From Streptomyces sp. NBC_01288 (lineage in GTDB: Bacteria; Actinomycetota; Actinomycetes; Streptomycetales; Streptomycetaceae): 64,000 nt of DNA. Positions 1 through 9,101 of this stretch are shown here, one piece after another (the first letter of the stretch is position 1; every line of letters starts with the position of its first letter). The position numbers were made by a program, and so were the translations under genes. The notes beneath the pieces are model-generated. The model made no database searches and had not been told where the DNA came from. It saw only the letters and a list, made by a program, of their open reading frames with translations. Location of the stretch: contig NZ_CP108427.1 of assembly GCF_035982055.1 (NCBI RefSeq), positions 5,827,001-5,891,000 on the forward strand, given 5' to 3'.

Positions 1-1
1 G

Positions 2-790
2 CCCAAGTCGGGGGAGATCGAGCGGGCACCCGGAGTTCTGTTACTGCACGGCCTGATGGGCCGTGCCTCGCACTGGGCGTCCACCGCCCGCTGGCTCTCC
101 GAACGGCACCGCGCCGTCGCCCTCGACCAGCGCGGCCACGGCCAGAGCGACAAGCCGCCCCGGGCGGCCTTCACCCGCGAGGCCTACGTCGAGGACGCGG
201 AGGCGGCGCTGGAGCAGCTGGGGCTCGCTCCGGTCGTCCTCATCGGCCACGCGATGGGCGCGCTCACGGCGTGGCAGCTCGCGGCGAAACGGCCCGATCT
301 GGTGCGGGGGTTGATCATCTGCGACATGCGGGCGTCCGCGCTGGGCGCGGCCTCGCAGCGGGAGTGGGCCGACTGGTTCGAGTCCTGGCCCGTTCCCTTC
401 GCCACGCTCGCGGATGTCCGTAAGTGGTTCGGCGAGGACGATCCGTGGGTGGAGCGGCCGAACCCGTCCCGGGGGGAGTTCTACGCCGAGGTCATGCACG
501 AGTCTCCGGACGGGTGGCGGCCGGTGTTCGAGCCTGAGCAGATGCTGAAGTCGCGGGAGACGTGGGTGTACGACGCGCACTGGGAGGAACTGGCTCAGGT
601 GCAGTGTCCTGCGCTGGTCGTTCGGGGGCTTGACGGGGAGTTGGGGCGGGCTGAGGCGCAGGAGATGGTGCGGGTGCTGCCGCGAGGGGAGTACGCGGAG
701 GTTGCCGATGCCGGGCATCTGGTGCACTACGACCAGCCCGAGGCCTGGCGGGCGGCTATCGAGCCGTTTCTTGATGGGGTGCTGGTGTGA
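2..790 (+). CDS. alpha/beta hydrolase-fold protein, 5' end outside the window
   Basis: The reading frame is open to the window edge, so the true start lies upstream. The visible part is a single alpha/beta-hydrolase domain of about 262 residues. It shows the oxyanion-hole motif HGLMG, the DQRGHGQSD turn, and near the C-terminus the acid region RGLDGE and the histidine motif DAGHLVHY. The nucleophile elbow, normally GxSxG, reads G-H-A-M-G (codons near 247-261), so the catalytic serine position is alanine. It may therefore be catalytically dead or use other chemistry. A TTA leucine codon lies at 41-43, which would make translation depend on the bldA tRNA. The fold is clear; the substrate is unknown. 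A dispersed repeat follows the stop. Confidence 0.85.
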   Translation, partial: PKSGEIERAPGVLLLHGLMGRASHWASTARWLSERHRAVALDQRGHGQSDKPPRAAFTREAYVEDAEAALEQLGLAPVVLIGHAMGALTAWQLAAKRPDLVRGLIICDMRASALGAASQREWADWFESWPVPFATLADVRKWFGEDDPWVERPNPSRGEFYAEVMHESPDGWRPVFEPEQMLKSRETWVYDAHWEELAQVQCPALVVRGLDGELGRAEAQEMVRVLPRGEYAEVADAGHLVHYDQPEAWRAAIEPFLDGVLV

Positions 791-847
791 GGTGGGCGCC
801 TAGGGGGGGTGGGGGGTTCTGTTGTGTGGCGAGTGCTGCGCCGTTGT

Positions 848-875
848 GGCTGGTCGCGCAGTTCCCCGCGCCCCT
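848..875 (+). repeat. dispersed short repeat, copy 1
   Basis: A copy of the 28-bp repeat with core GCGCAGTTCCCCGCGCCCCT. It lies in the gap between the convergent hydrolase and ABC permease genes. The upstream G-rich stretch (788-847) resembles the stretch before the copy at 22852-22879, so the full unit is probably about 90 bp. Confidence 0.8.
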
Positions 876-905
876 GAGGGAATCACCTCACCCTGCGCTG
901 AGAAG

Positions 906-2513
906 TCACCCCTTGCTCACCGCCGCCAGGATCTCCGGCAGGCGCCTTGCCGTTCCCGGTGCCGCCAGGCGTAGGCCCGCGTACGTCAGCGCCGCTCCGT
1001 AACCCGCCCCGGCCGGCAACAGCACCCAGCTCCACTGGTCGCCGTCCGCGCTGACGTTCGCCCAGATGGTGAGGACGATGACGGGGGCGCAGAGGAGGGC
1101 CGCGGAGATCATGCCGCCGAAGATGGAGATCCAGGCCAGGCCGGCCTGGCCGGGGGCGACGTTCTTGTGGGTGCCCTGAGGGATGGAGTAGGGGAAGCGG
1201 GCCGAGGTCCAGGCGCCGGTCGCGAGCATCGCGCCGAGGAGGGCGAAGGAGAGGCCGAGGACCTCCGGGAGCCGGGACCAGTCGCCGAGCAGCGCTGTCG
1301 TCAGGACGGTCACGAGGGCCGCGTACGGCAGGGTGATCACCAGCAACGCCAGGGCGCGGGCCCGGAGTTCGACGTAGGCGTCCCGCGTCGTGGAGATCGT
1401 CAGCGCGACCATCCAGAACGCGGACGTGTCCTGACCGAACTGGTTGTACATCTGGATGCCGAGCATCCCGGCCGCGAAGCACGCGAAGTACACCGAGCCC
1501 GTGCCCTGCAACGCGTTGAACACCGGCACGATCAGCCCGATCGCCAGCGAAGTCACCCAGGCCGCCTTGGTCTTGGGGTCGCGCCACACGTACCGCAGGC
1601 TGCGTTCCATGACGGTCCCCGTGCGGCCGGACGGGAGGAGGCGGGCCAGGCCGCCGGTGGATGCCCGGTCCTTCGCCGCCGGTTCCGCGGACTGGAGCGT
1701 CGAGCCGTCCGGTGCCGTCATCAACTTGGTCAGGCTGCGTGACCAGAGGAGCAGGCAGGCTGCCAAAGCTCCCACGGACAGGGCCAGTTGGGCGGTCGCC
1801 AGGCCGTACGAGCCCTTGCTCACCGAGTCCACCGCGCCGATCGCCGACGCGGGCGGCACCCAGCGCAACACCTCTGCCGGCGCGTCGAGTTGGGACAGTC
1901 CGGTCGAACCCAGGCGCTGCACACCGAAGTTGACCAACTGCGCGCCGACCGCGATCACCAGTCCGCTCAGCACCGCCAGGTCCCGGCCCCTGCGGCTGGT
2001 CAGCAGGCGGATGTTGGCCGCGGCGACCGCCCGCGCGAGGGCCACGCAGATCAGCAGGGAGAGTGGGAGCGCCAGGGCCGCCGTGACGTACGCGGCGGGC
2101 CCGTGCGCCACCGCGATCACGGAGCCCAGCAGCAGTACCAGCGTGAACAGCGGACCGATGCCGACCAGTGAGGCCGCCAGCAGCGCTCGTACCAAGGGTT
2201 GGGGCCGAAGTGGCAGCATCACCAGGCGAGTTGGGTCGAGGGTCTCGTCGCCGGTCGGGAAGAACACCGGCATCACCGCCCAGCCCAGCCCCAGCACCGC
2301 GACCAGGATGACGACGACGGACACCGCGTGCGTGTTCCCGCGCAGCGAGATCAGCCCGATCAACTGGAGCGCGGCGAACAGCAGCGCCACGACCGCCGAC
2401 GCGACGTACGCGGCCCGCCGGCCACCGGACTGCCGTAGACCGTTGCGGAGCAGGGACAGCTTCAGCCGTACGACGACAGGGGTGATCGAAGAGGGTGTCG
2501 TGGTGTCGCTCAT
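906..2513 (-). CDS. ABC-2 type transporter permease
   Basis: An integral membrane protein of 535 residues with many hydrophobic segments, for example residues about 35-60, 70-90, 105-135 and 140-165, a charged loop near 270-305, and a second hydrophobic half. There is no ATPase motif. Its ATG overlaps the stop of the upstream ATP-binding gene by 4 bases (ATGA), so the two are translationally coupled and form one exporter. The exported substrate cannot be told from the sequence; such two-gene systems often export lipids, peptides or drugs. The assignment as the membrane half of an ABC-2 exporter is firm from context. Confidence 0.85.
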   Translation of the reverse strand: MSDTTTPSSITPVVVRLKLSLLRNGLRQSGGRRAAYVASAVVALLFAALQLIGLISLRGNTHAVSVVVILVAVLGLGWAVMPVFFPTGDETLDPTRLVMLPLRPQPLVRALLAASLVGIGPLFTLVLLLGSVIAVAHGPAAYVTAALALPLSLLICVALARAVAAANIRLLTSRRGRDLAVLSGLVIAVGAQLVNFGVQRLGSTGLSQLDAPAEVLRWVPPASAIGAVDSVSKGSYGLATAQLALSVGALAACLLLWSRSLTKLMTAPDGSTLQSAEPAAKDRASTGGLARLLPSGRTGTVMERSLRYVWRDPKTKAAWVTSLAIGLIVPVFNALQGTGSVYFACFAAGMLGIQMYNQFGQDTSAFWMVALTISTTRDAYVELRARALALLVITLPYAALVTVLTTALLGDWSRLPEVLGLSFALLGAMLATGAWTSARFPYSIPQGTHKNVAPGQAGLAWISIFGGMISAALLCAPVIVLTIWANVSADGDQWSWVLLPAGAGYGAALTYAGLRLAAPGTARRLPEILAAVSKG

Positions 2514-3280
2514 CGGGTGCCGCCGCCCAGCCAGTCGAGGTCGGAACTGTGGTCGCGGGCGCCCGCGCCGACGAGTTCGAGGAACGCCTGCTGGAGGGTG
2601 GGGGATTCGCCGCGGACCTCGGCGAGGGTGCCCTGGGCGCGGATGCGGCCGGCGGCCATCACGGCGACCCAGTCGCAGAGGGACTCGACGAGTTCCATGA
2701 CGTGGGAGGAGAAGACGACGGTGGCGCCGGAGGCGGTGTAGCGCTCCAGGACGCCCCGGATGGTCTGCGCGGAGACCGGGTCGACGCCCTCGAACGGCTC
2801 GTCCAGGAACAGGACTTCGGGGTTGTGGAGGAGAGCGGCGGCGAGCCCGATCTTCTTGCGCATACCGGTCGAGTAGTCGACGACGAGCTTGTGCTGCGCC
2901 CCGGCCAGGTCGAGCACGTCGAGAAGCTGCGTGGCCCGCTTGTCGACCTCGGCACCGGGCAGCCCCCGCAACCGCCCGCTGTACCCGAGGAGTTCACGCC
3001 CCGAGAGCCGCTCGAAGAGCCGCAGCCCTTCCGGCAACACCCCGATCCGCGCCTTCACGGCCACGGGGTCCGCCCACACGTCGTGCCCGACGACCGAGAC
3101 GCTCCCCTGATCGGGGCGCAACAACCCGGTCACCATGGAGAGGGTCGTGGTCTTCCCGGCTCCATTGGGCCCGACCAGCCCGATGAACTTCCCCGCGGGC
3201 AGTTCGAGATCGATCCCGGCAACAGCAACCTGCTGCCCAAACCGCTTCCAGAGCCCACGCACACTTACAGCCGACGTCAT
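2510..3280 (-). CDS. ABC transporter ATP-binding protein
   Basis: A 256-residue ABC ATPase. Walker A is GPNGAGKT at residues 37-44, Walker B is VLFLDEPFEGVDP, the signature is the degenerate YSTGM usual in ABC-2 exporters, and the switch histidine is in FSSHVMEL. I chose the ATG at 3280 because family members begin close to this point; a longer frame to 3328 only translates the dispersed repeat at 3293-3320. It powers the permease encoded directly downstream with a 4-base overlap. The leader just before the start is made of repeat DNA, which may have altered its promoter or ribosome site. Confidence 0.9.
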   Translation of the reverse strand: MTSAVSVRGLWKRFGQQVAVAGIDLELPAGKFIGLVGPNGAGKTTTLSMVTGLLRPDQGSVSVVGHDVWADPVAVKARIGVLPEGLRLFERLSGRELLGYSGRLRGLPGAEVDKRATQLLDVLDLAGAQHKLVVDYSTGMRKKIGLAAALLHNPEVLFLDEPFEGVDPVSAQTIRGVLERYTASGATVVFSSHVMELVESLCDWVAVMAAGRIRAQGTLAEVRGESPTLQQAFLELVGAGARDHSSDLDWLGGGTR

Positions 3281-3292
3281 GGAAGCCAACCT

Positions 3293-3320
3293 AGGGGCGC
3301 GGGGAACCGCGCGACCAGCC
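3293..3320 (-). repeat. dispersed short repeat, copy 2, in the leader of the ABC ATPase gene
   Basis: An inverted copy of the 28-bp repeat (here reading AGGGGCGCGG on the top strand). It ends 12 bases before the ATPase start codon, so the transcribed leader contains the repeat. Confidence 0.75.
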
Positions 3321-3343
3321 ACCCTCAACCGGCACTCGCGAAA

Positions 3344-4021
3344 CTACCGATCCCGCCCACACGCATAGGCGAGCGGCGAGATCAACTCCTCCGCATCCGG
3401 AAGCCAACGGTTCGCAGCGGTAGGCCGACAAGCCCACTGCACAGCCCCCCGAGACCCGAACCGCGTGGGCGGCGCGGCCACATACCCACCCTCACCCAGC
3501 ACCACAAGATCAAGGGAAGCCGGCGCCCACCCGATCCTCCGCACCAGATCCGGCACCTTCACCGAAGCCCCCGGCAGCACGAAGAACTCCATCCGCCGCG
3601 CCGGCGTCAACGTCACAGGCCCCAGCGTCAACTCCATGCGCTCCATCCGGGCCAGCGCGAGGAACCCCGAACTCTCCGGGACGGAAATCGCGTCGAACGT
3701 CCGCCCCGTGGGCAACAGAATCGAAGCCGCCGGCTGCTTCTGCCACATCCGCCGCGCGACCGTCGCACTGCCCGTCGCCTGCGTCGCCCAGTCCTCACGC
3801 GCCGGGTGTGCGCCGGGTGCGGCGCACGCGGGGTCGCCGCAGGAGCAGTGCTGCACCCCGTCGACGGCTTCCAGCCAGGTGCCGGGGAAGACGTCCCAGT
3901 GGCGCTCCTCGGCGTAGCGTACGGCTGTCTCCAGCAGCGATTCCCCGCGCTGCTTCGGAATCTGAGCGGCTTCGGTGCCCGCGATCGTCTCTTCCACGCC
4001 CAACACAACTCCCGCACCCAC
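3344..4021 (-). CDS. Prim-Pol (bifunctional DNA primase/polymerase N-terminal) domain-like protein
   Basis: A 225-residue protein resembling the Streptomyces proteins annotated as bifunctional DNA primase/polymerase. It has a helical start (LLETAVRYAEERHWDVFPG), then a cysteine-rich patch CSCGDPACAAPGAHP, then WATQATGSATVARRMW and ILLPTG. It is a stand-alone N-terminal domain with no helicase part, as is usual for these small chromosomal copies, and the acidic catalytic residues of active Prim-Pol enzymes are not obvious. The start is GTG at 4021; a second GTG at 3997 would give a protein starting at VEETIAG. It is divergent from the regulator at 4263. Its role is unknown. Confidence 0.65.
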   Translation of the reverse strand: MGAGVVLGVEETIAGTEAAQIPKQRGESLLETAVRYAEERHWDVFPGTWLEAVDGVQHCSCGDPACAAPGAHPAREDWATQATGSATVARRMWQKQPAASILLPTGRTFDAISVPESSGFLALARMERMELTLGPVTLTPARRMEFFVLPGASVKVPDLVRRIGWAPASLDLVVLGEGGYVAAPPTRFGSRGAVQWACRPTAANRWLPDAEELISPLAYACGRDR

Positions 4022-4262
4022 CTGGAGTTACGGGCGTAGCGCGCGCGGGGGAGGGGCATCGATTCCGCAACTGGGGCGCATGGAGGCATGTGCGGGGGCG
4101 CGCGGGAGGAACGACAGCGGGAGTTGGGTAGCCAGGTGTGGGGCGAGCACCAGCTTTTACCCCGGCATTCCTCGCATGCTTCGCATTTTCGCCATGTTCG
4201 CTGGGCATTGATCTTCACGGCCGGATCTTTTCGCTTCAGGGGTTGTTCCCAGGGGGTACGCC

Positions 4263-5648
4263 ATGGCCGCAAGGCCACTTGTCGCGCGGCAGCCGAACGA
4301 ACGGCTGCAGGCGCTCATCCAGGAGGCGGGGTGCTCGAACGCCGGGCTGGCCCGTCGGGTCAACATGTGCGGCGCCGAGCACGGTCTCGACCTGCGCTAC
4401 GACAAGACGTCCGTGGCCCGTTGGCTGCGGGGGCAGCAGCCGCGCGGGCGGGCCCCGGCGATCATCGCCGAGGCGCTGGGCCGCAAGCTGGGCCGTACGG
4501 TCACGATCGACGAGATCGGCATGGCCAACGGCAAGAACCTCGCGTCGGGCGTGGGTCTTCAGTTCTCGCCGACCGTCCTCGGGGCCATCGAGCAGGTGTG
4601 TGAGCTGTGGCGCAGTGACGTGGGGCGCCGGGACTTCCTGTCCGGTTCGTCGGTCGCCGCGTCCGCGCTGGTCGAGCCGAGCCGTGACTGGCTGATCTCC
4701 TCGCCGGACTCGCAGGTCGCCCGCGCGGCGGGGCCGAGGGTGGGCCAGTCCGACGTGGCGGCCGTGCGCGCGATGACCCAGGCGCTGAGCGAGCTGGACC
4801 ATCAGTACGGCAGCGGGCATGTGCGCCCGGTCGTCGTGCACTACCTCAACAGCGTCGTCTCCGGGCTGCTCGCGGGGTCGTACCGGGAGGCCGTGGGGCG
4901 TGAACTCTTCGCCGCCGTCGCCCGGTTGACGGAACTCGCCGGCTACATGGCCGTGGACACGGGTCAACCCGGTCTGGCGCAGCGGTACTACATCCAGGCG
5001 CTGCGCCTCGCGCAGGCGGCGGGGGACCGGGGCTACGGCGGGTATGTGCTCGCCGCGTCCATGAGTCACCTCGCCGCGCAGCTCGGAAACCCGCGTGAGA
5101 TCGCCCAGTTGGCGCGGGCGGCGCAGGAGGGGGCGCGTGGGCGCGTGACCCCGCGGGCCGAGGCGATGTTCTACGCGGCGGAGGCGCGCGGGCACGCCCT
5201 GATGGGGGACGCGCGGTCGGCGCAGCTCGCGTCGGGGCGCGCGGTGAGCGCGCTGGACGCGGCGGATCCGTCGACCGGGGACGACCCGGCGTGGATCGCG
5301 CACTTCGACGAGGCCTATCTGGCCGACGAGTTGGCGCACTGCCACCGCGACCTGGGCCAGGCCGAGGCGGCGGCCCGGTCCGCGCAGGAGTCCCTGGACG
5401 GGCACCCGGAGTCGCGGGCGCGCCGCCGGGCCATCGGGTACGTCCTCCTCGCGAGCGCGCAGGTGCAGCAGCGCGAGATCGAGCAGGCCTGCAACACGGG
5501 CCTGAAAGCGGTGGAGTTGCTCGGCTCGCTGCGGTCCAACCGGGGCGCCGAGTACCTGGAGGACTTCCAGCAGCGCCTGGAGCCGTACCGGGACGAGCCG
5601 GTGGTGAGGGAGTTCGGGGCGCGGATGGAGTTGCAGGCCGCCGCGTGA
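4263..5648 (+). CDS. NsdA-like TPR-type transcriptional regulator
   Basis: A 461-residue soluble protein. The first 85 residues form a helix-turn-helix-like region (NERLQALIQEAGCSNAGLA then TSVARWLRGQQPRG). The rest is alpha-helical with tetratricopeptide-type repeats, for example GYMAVDTGQPGLAQRYYIQAL. Its N-terminus closely recalls the NsdA family of Streptomyces, whose founding member represses sporulation and antibiotic synthesis, but NsdA itself has different neighbours as I recall, so I treat this as a paralogue. The ATG at 4263 is preceded by AGGGGG about 9 bases upstream. It may act on DNA or by protein contacts; its target is unknown. Confidence 0.75.
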   Translation: MAARPLVARQPNERLQALIQEAGCSNAGLARRVNMCGAEHGLDLRYDKTSVARWLRGQQPRGRAPAIIAEALGRKLGRTVTIDEIGMANGKNLASGVGLQFSPTVLGAIEQVCELWRSDVGRRDFLSGSSVAASALVEPSRDWLISSPDSQVARAAGPRVGQSDVAAVRAMTQALSELDHQYGSGHVRPVVVHYLNSVVSGLLAGSYREAVGRELFAAVARLTELAGYMAVDTGQPGLAQRYYIQALRLAQAAGDRGYGGYVLAASMSHLAAQLGNPREIAQLARAAQEGARGRVTPRAEAMFYAAEARGHALMGDARSAQLASGRAVSALDAADPSTGDDPAWIAHFDEAYLADELAHCHRDLGQAEAAARSAQESLDGHPESRARRRAIGYVLLASAQVQQREIEQACNTGLKAVELLGSLRSNRGAEYLEDFQQRLEPYRDEPVVREFGARMELQAAA

Positions 5649-5848
5649 ACGGCGGGGGGACCAGCAGGTGAACACCGCTCCGGTGCGGAAAGGAGTGCGG
5701 ACAGCGGCACTTGGAGCGGATGCGGGCCCGGGACTGTTACCGCCGTCACAAGATGGCAGGTCCGGTCCAGTGCTGCGTGGCACCGGGCTCGGGGTACCCG
5801 GTAGCGTGAGCCGACGATCCCGTAGGTCCCCCATTCGTAGGAGTCCCG

Positions 5849-7639
5849 GTGACGCAGAGTGGACAGGGCGAGGAGCCCTCGGCGCGGCCCGCGCGCGAAG
5901 GCATCGTGCTGCCCTCCGACGGAGGCGCACCCCTCCTGCCGGGTATGACGGGCGGACGCGGTGACCAGCAGTCGGGCGGGCAGCCGTCGATAGCACCTCC
6001 GACCAGTGGCCAGTCCTGGGGCGGGTCGTGGGGCCCGGACCAGCACGACCAGCACCAGCACCGGACCCCGGCCCCGCCGCCGGGCCAGGGCTGGGGAGAC
6101 CCGCAACAGCAGCAGCCGCAGCAACCGGCGCAACAGTGGGGCGCCGCCCCCGAGCAGCCCGCTCCGTCCCCGTGGGGCGCCCAGGACGGCATCCCCGGCC
6201 AGTCGGGCGCCCTGCCCCAGGAGAGCGACCGGCACGCGGCCTACGGCGTCCAGCAGCAGTCGTACGCACAGGAGTACCCGTCGGGATACGCCCAGGAGCC
6301 CGCCGCCGGGTACGTCGGCGCGGGCTACGCCTCCGACCAGTCGCCCGCGATACCTCAGGGTGCCGCGCAGAACTACGGCTACGGATACGGCACTTCCGGT
6401 TCCGACGCACACCAGCAGTCGTCCGGTGCCGCCCCCCTGCCGACCGCGGCCCCCGCGTTCCCGAGCGCCCCGCTGCCGCCCGCCGACGAGGGCGCGACGC
6501 AGTACATCCCGCCGGTGGTCAACGTGCCCGGCGACGAGGGCGCCACCCAGTTCCTGCCGCCGGTCACCGCCGCCGGCATGGCCGCCATGGACGAGGGCGC
6601 GACCCAGTACATCCCGCCCGTCGGGCCCGGCGCGCTGCCGCCCGAGATGCCCGCGGGCCCGATGCCGCAGGCCGCGTACCCCGACGCGCAGCCCACGCAG
6701 TTCCTCCCGCCGGTGCCCGCGCAGGGTGCCGCTCCCGGGTACGGGGCGCGGCCGGGCGGGCCGGACGACCGGCAGCCGCCCGCCGAGTTCGACAACCTCT
6801 TCCGCAACGACGCCGGGGGCGAGCAGCCCGCCGCGTCCACGCAGCAGATGCCCCGCTTCCAGCAGCCGCCGCGCGCCGAGCAGCCGGGGCAGCAGGGCTA
6901 CGGCCAGGCCCAACCGCCGTACGCGCAGCCGTCGTACGCACAGCCCTCGTACGCCCCGCCCGGGGACGGCGGCGGTCGGCGCGGTGCGCAGGGCGACGAC
7001 GGCGGCCGGGGCGGGCGTCGTTCGCGGGTGCCGCTGATCGCCGGGGTCGGGGTCGGTATCGCGATCCTCGGGGTCGGTGCCGGTGCCCTGCTCAGCGGGG
7101 GTGGCGGCAAGAGCGACGACGCCAACAAGACGGTCGCCGCCACCTCGGCCGCGACGGACGGTTCCTCGTCGGCGGGCACCGATGCCGCGAAGGAACAGGC
7201 CGTAGCCCTGGACAAGTTGCTCGCCGACAGCGGCAGCAGCCGCGCCTCGGTGATCAAAGCCGTGGGCAATGTGAAGGCCTGCGACAAGCTCGGCGACTCC
7301 GCCTCCGACCTGCGGGACGCGGCCAAGCAGCGCGCCGAACTGGTCACCAAGCTCTCGCAGTTGACGGTGGACAAGCTGCCGGACAACGCGGCGCTGACGA
7401 CCGCGCTCACCAACGCGTGGAAGGCGTCCGCGTCGGCCGACAACCACTACGCGGCCTGGGCCGACCAGGCGGCCGGCAAGAAGGGCTGCAAGAAGGGCCA
7501 GGCCCGCACCACCGGCCAGACCGCGGCCGGCAACGCGGCGAGCGGCGTCGCCAGCAACCAGAAGGTCAAGGCCGCCGCCCTCTGGAACACGATCGCGAAG
7601 ACCTACGGCCTGACCCAGCGCCAGCCGACCCAGCTCTGA
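5849..7639 (+). CDS. Pro/Gln-rich single-pass membrane protein with DEGATQ repeats
   Basis: A 596-residue protein starting at GTG after AGGAG. Residues 1-390 are low-complexity and rich in Pro, Gln, Gly and Tyr. Within them a short unit, DEGATQ(Y/F)(I/L)PPV, occurs three times near residues 212-260, followed by a fourth degenerate form AQPTQFLPPV. A basic stop-transfer stretch (GRGGRRSR) precedes one transmembrane helix at about residues 394-418. The remaining 180 residues are predicted outside the membrane and contain two cysteines (in VKACDKLGD and KKGCKKG) that could pair. The layout, a disordered cytoplasmic tail plus a small external helical domain, suggests a signalling or cell-surface role. 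I do not recognise a named family. Confidence 0.7.
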   Translation: MTQSGQGEEPSARPAREGIVLPSDGGAPLLPGMTGGRGDQQSGGQPSIAPPTSGQSWGGSWGPDQHDQHQHRTPAPPPGQGWGDPQQQQPQQPAQQWGAAPEQPAPSPWGAQDGIPGQSGALPQESDRHAAYGVQQQSYAQEYPSGYAQEPAAGYVGAGYASDQSPAIPQGAAQNYGYGYGTSGSDAHQQSSGAAPLPTAAPAFPSAPLPPADEGATQYIPPVVNVPGDEGATQFLPPVTAAGMAAMDEGATQYIPPVGPGALPPEMPAGPMPQAAYPDAQPTQFLPPVPAQGAAPGYGARPGGPDDRQPPAEFDNLFRNDAGGEQPAASTQQMPRFQQPPRAEQPGQQGYGQAQPPYAQPSYAQPSYAPPGDGGGRRGAQGDDGGRGGRRSRVPLIAGVGVGIAILGVGAGALLSGGGGKSDDANKTVAATSAATDGSSSAGTDAAKEQAVALDKLLADSGSSRASVIKAVGNVKACDKLGDSASDLRDAAKQRAELVTKLSQLTVDKLPDNAALTTALTNAWKASASADNHYAAWADQAAGKKGCKKGQARTTGQTAAGNAASGVASNQKVKAAALWNTIAKTYGLTQRQPTQL

Positions 7640-7660
7640 GCACTCCCGACAGGCTTTCCC

Positions 7661-7694
7661 GACAGCGCGGATCTCAGTCGAGGTCCGCGCTGTC
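7661..7694. terminator. bidirectional terminator hairpin
   Basis: A perfect 11-bp inverted repeat, GACAGCGCGGA ... TCCGCGCTGTC, with a 12-base loop between two convergent genes. The stop codon of the minus-strand gene lies inside the loop. Confidence 0.75.
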
Positions 7695-8984
7695 CAGCGT
7701 CCTCGTCATATCGAAGAAGCCCTTCTTCGCGGACACCAGAACGCCCTTCCGTACGACCTGAAGGGTCACGTTCGCGTTCACCAGCCGGGCCAGGCCGACC
7801 GAGGCGAGGTTGTCGTCGCGGGGGCTCCACTGAAGCGTCGGCGTGAGTCCGCCCGTGCTCACCTTCACGCCGTCGTCGAGGGCGCGCCGTACGGTGTCGG
7901 CGGTGATGTCGCCGCTGCCGAGCGAGTTCACGACGGTCTTGAACGCGGTGTACGCGATCCAGGTGGTCTGCACCCCCGCGTCCGCGGGGTCGATGCGGTT
8001 GTCGCCGAAGGCCACCTCGTTGACGGCCTTCTTCATCGGGTCCCAGCGCGCGTCGCTCGCGACCGGGTACCAGCCCGTGATGTACGACCCCTCGTACGGC
8101 CCGGACTGGCCGCCCGTGGAGTTGATCTCGGTCTGGTCGACGCTGCCGAGCACGGTCGCGGCGTGCACCGCGGGATAGTCCTGGCGGTCGCGCCGGAAGG
8201 AGTCCATGAAGGTGTCGGTGTGGTCCCCGAGCGAGGGCACCACGCAGCCCTCCTTGCCCGAGCCGCCGCTCGCGCTCTTCAGGGCGCGTGTCGACTGGCT
8301 GGCGTACTCGGTGGCGTCGTCGGCCGCGAGCTGGTCGGTCGCCGCCGCGTGGCCGCCCGCCGCGAGCCCGGCGTTCAGCAGCGGGGGCAGGTCGTCGCCG
8401 GCGATGGAGTCGGGCCGTACGAGGGTGACCGGGCCGCACGCCGGGCCGAGTTCCTTGCCGAGGCCCGCCAGGAGCGCGGGCTGGCCGCCGTTGACGGGGT
8501 AGGACAGGGCGCGGGTGAACTCCGCGGTCGTCACGCCGTAGCCGCCTATGTACGGGATGCCGGCGCCCTCCAGCGGGGCGAAGTACGAGTCGCTGAACTC
8601 GCTGTAGGAACCGACGACCGCGACGACGTTCTCCTGCACGGCCTGCCGGGCGCACTTCGCGGCGGCCACGCTGCTGTTGTGGTCGTTGCAGGTCAGGACC
8701 TTGAGCTTGCGGCCGTTGATCCCGCCGTGCTTGTTGATCCACTTCGCGTACGCCGTCGCCATCGCGGGCATGCCCGGCTTGTTGGTCGCGCCGGTGTCCC
8801 ACGGCGCCCAGGTCATGACGGTGATCGAGCCGTCCCCGGAGTCCCCCGTGACGCCGCGGACGACCCCGCAGCCGGCCACGAGCGACGCGCATGCCCCCAG
8901 GGCCACCGCCGACAGGACGGTCGCTCTGACGGGCCGGGTGAGGGTGGGGAGGAAGGTGCTGCGGTTGCGTCGCCTGCCTGTCAT
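7674..8984 (-). CDS. ABC-type solute-binding lipoprotein (branched-chain amino acid/Leu-Ile-Val family)
   Basis: A 436-residue secreted lipoprotein. A basic N-terminus and hydrophobic stretch end in lipobox LVAGC (lipidated Cys39). The mature part has the two-lobed type I periplasmic-binding fold: an early ITVMTWAPWDTG strand, VVAVVGSYSEFSDS, and the hinge regions typical of the LivJ family. No permease or ATPase gene is adjacent, so it either serves a transporter elsewhere or acts as a sensor. I chose the ATG at 8984 because it directly precedes the signal peptide; a much longer open frame upstream only reads through the next gene's antisense. The ligand is unknown. Confidence 0.85.
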   Translation of the reverse strand: MTGRRRNRSTFLPTLTRPVRATVLSAVALGACASLVAGCGVVRGVTGDSGDGSITVMTWAPWDTGATNKPGMPAMATAYAKWINKHGGINGRKLKVLTCNDHNSSVAAAKCARQAVQENVVAVVGSYSEFSDSYFAPLEGAGIPYIGGYGVTTAEFTRALSYPVNGGQPALLAGLGKELGPACGPVTLVRPDSIAGDDLPPLLNAGLAAGGHAAATDQLAADDATEYASQSTRALKSASGGSGKEGCVVPSLGDHTDTFMDSFRRDRQDYPAVHAATVLGSVDQTEINSTGGQSGPYEGSYITGWYPVASDARWDPMKKAVNEVAFGDNRIDPADAGVQTTWIAYTAFKTVVNSLGSGDITADTVRRALDDGVKVSTGGLTPTLQWSPRDDNLASVGLARLVNANVTLQVVRKGVLVSAKKGFFDMTRTLDSADLD

Positions 8985-9101
8985 GGACAGACACGCTTCC
9001 GCCACACCACAAACCCGGGTGTGACTCCGGGTCAACAAGTGGTGACGCCGGGGTGAATTACGGGGGGCGTTCCTGTGGGTGTGACGAGGAACGTACGATC
9101 G

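Noticed and set aside
4236..6410. Long open frame on the minus strand opposite the NsdA-like regulator and the Pro/Gln-rich protein genes
   Set aside because: It is Arg/Pro/Gly-rich with no family motif, spans two genes and an intergenic gap, and is typical of GC-rich antisense frames.
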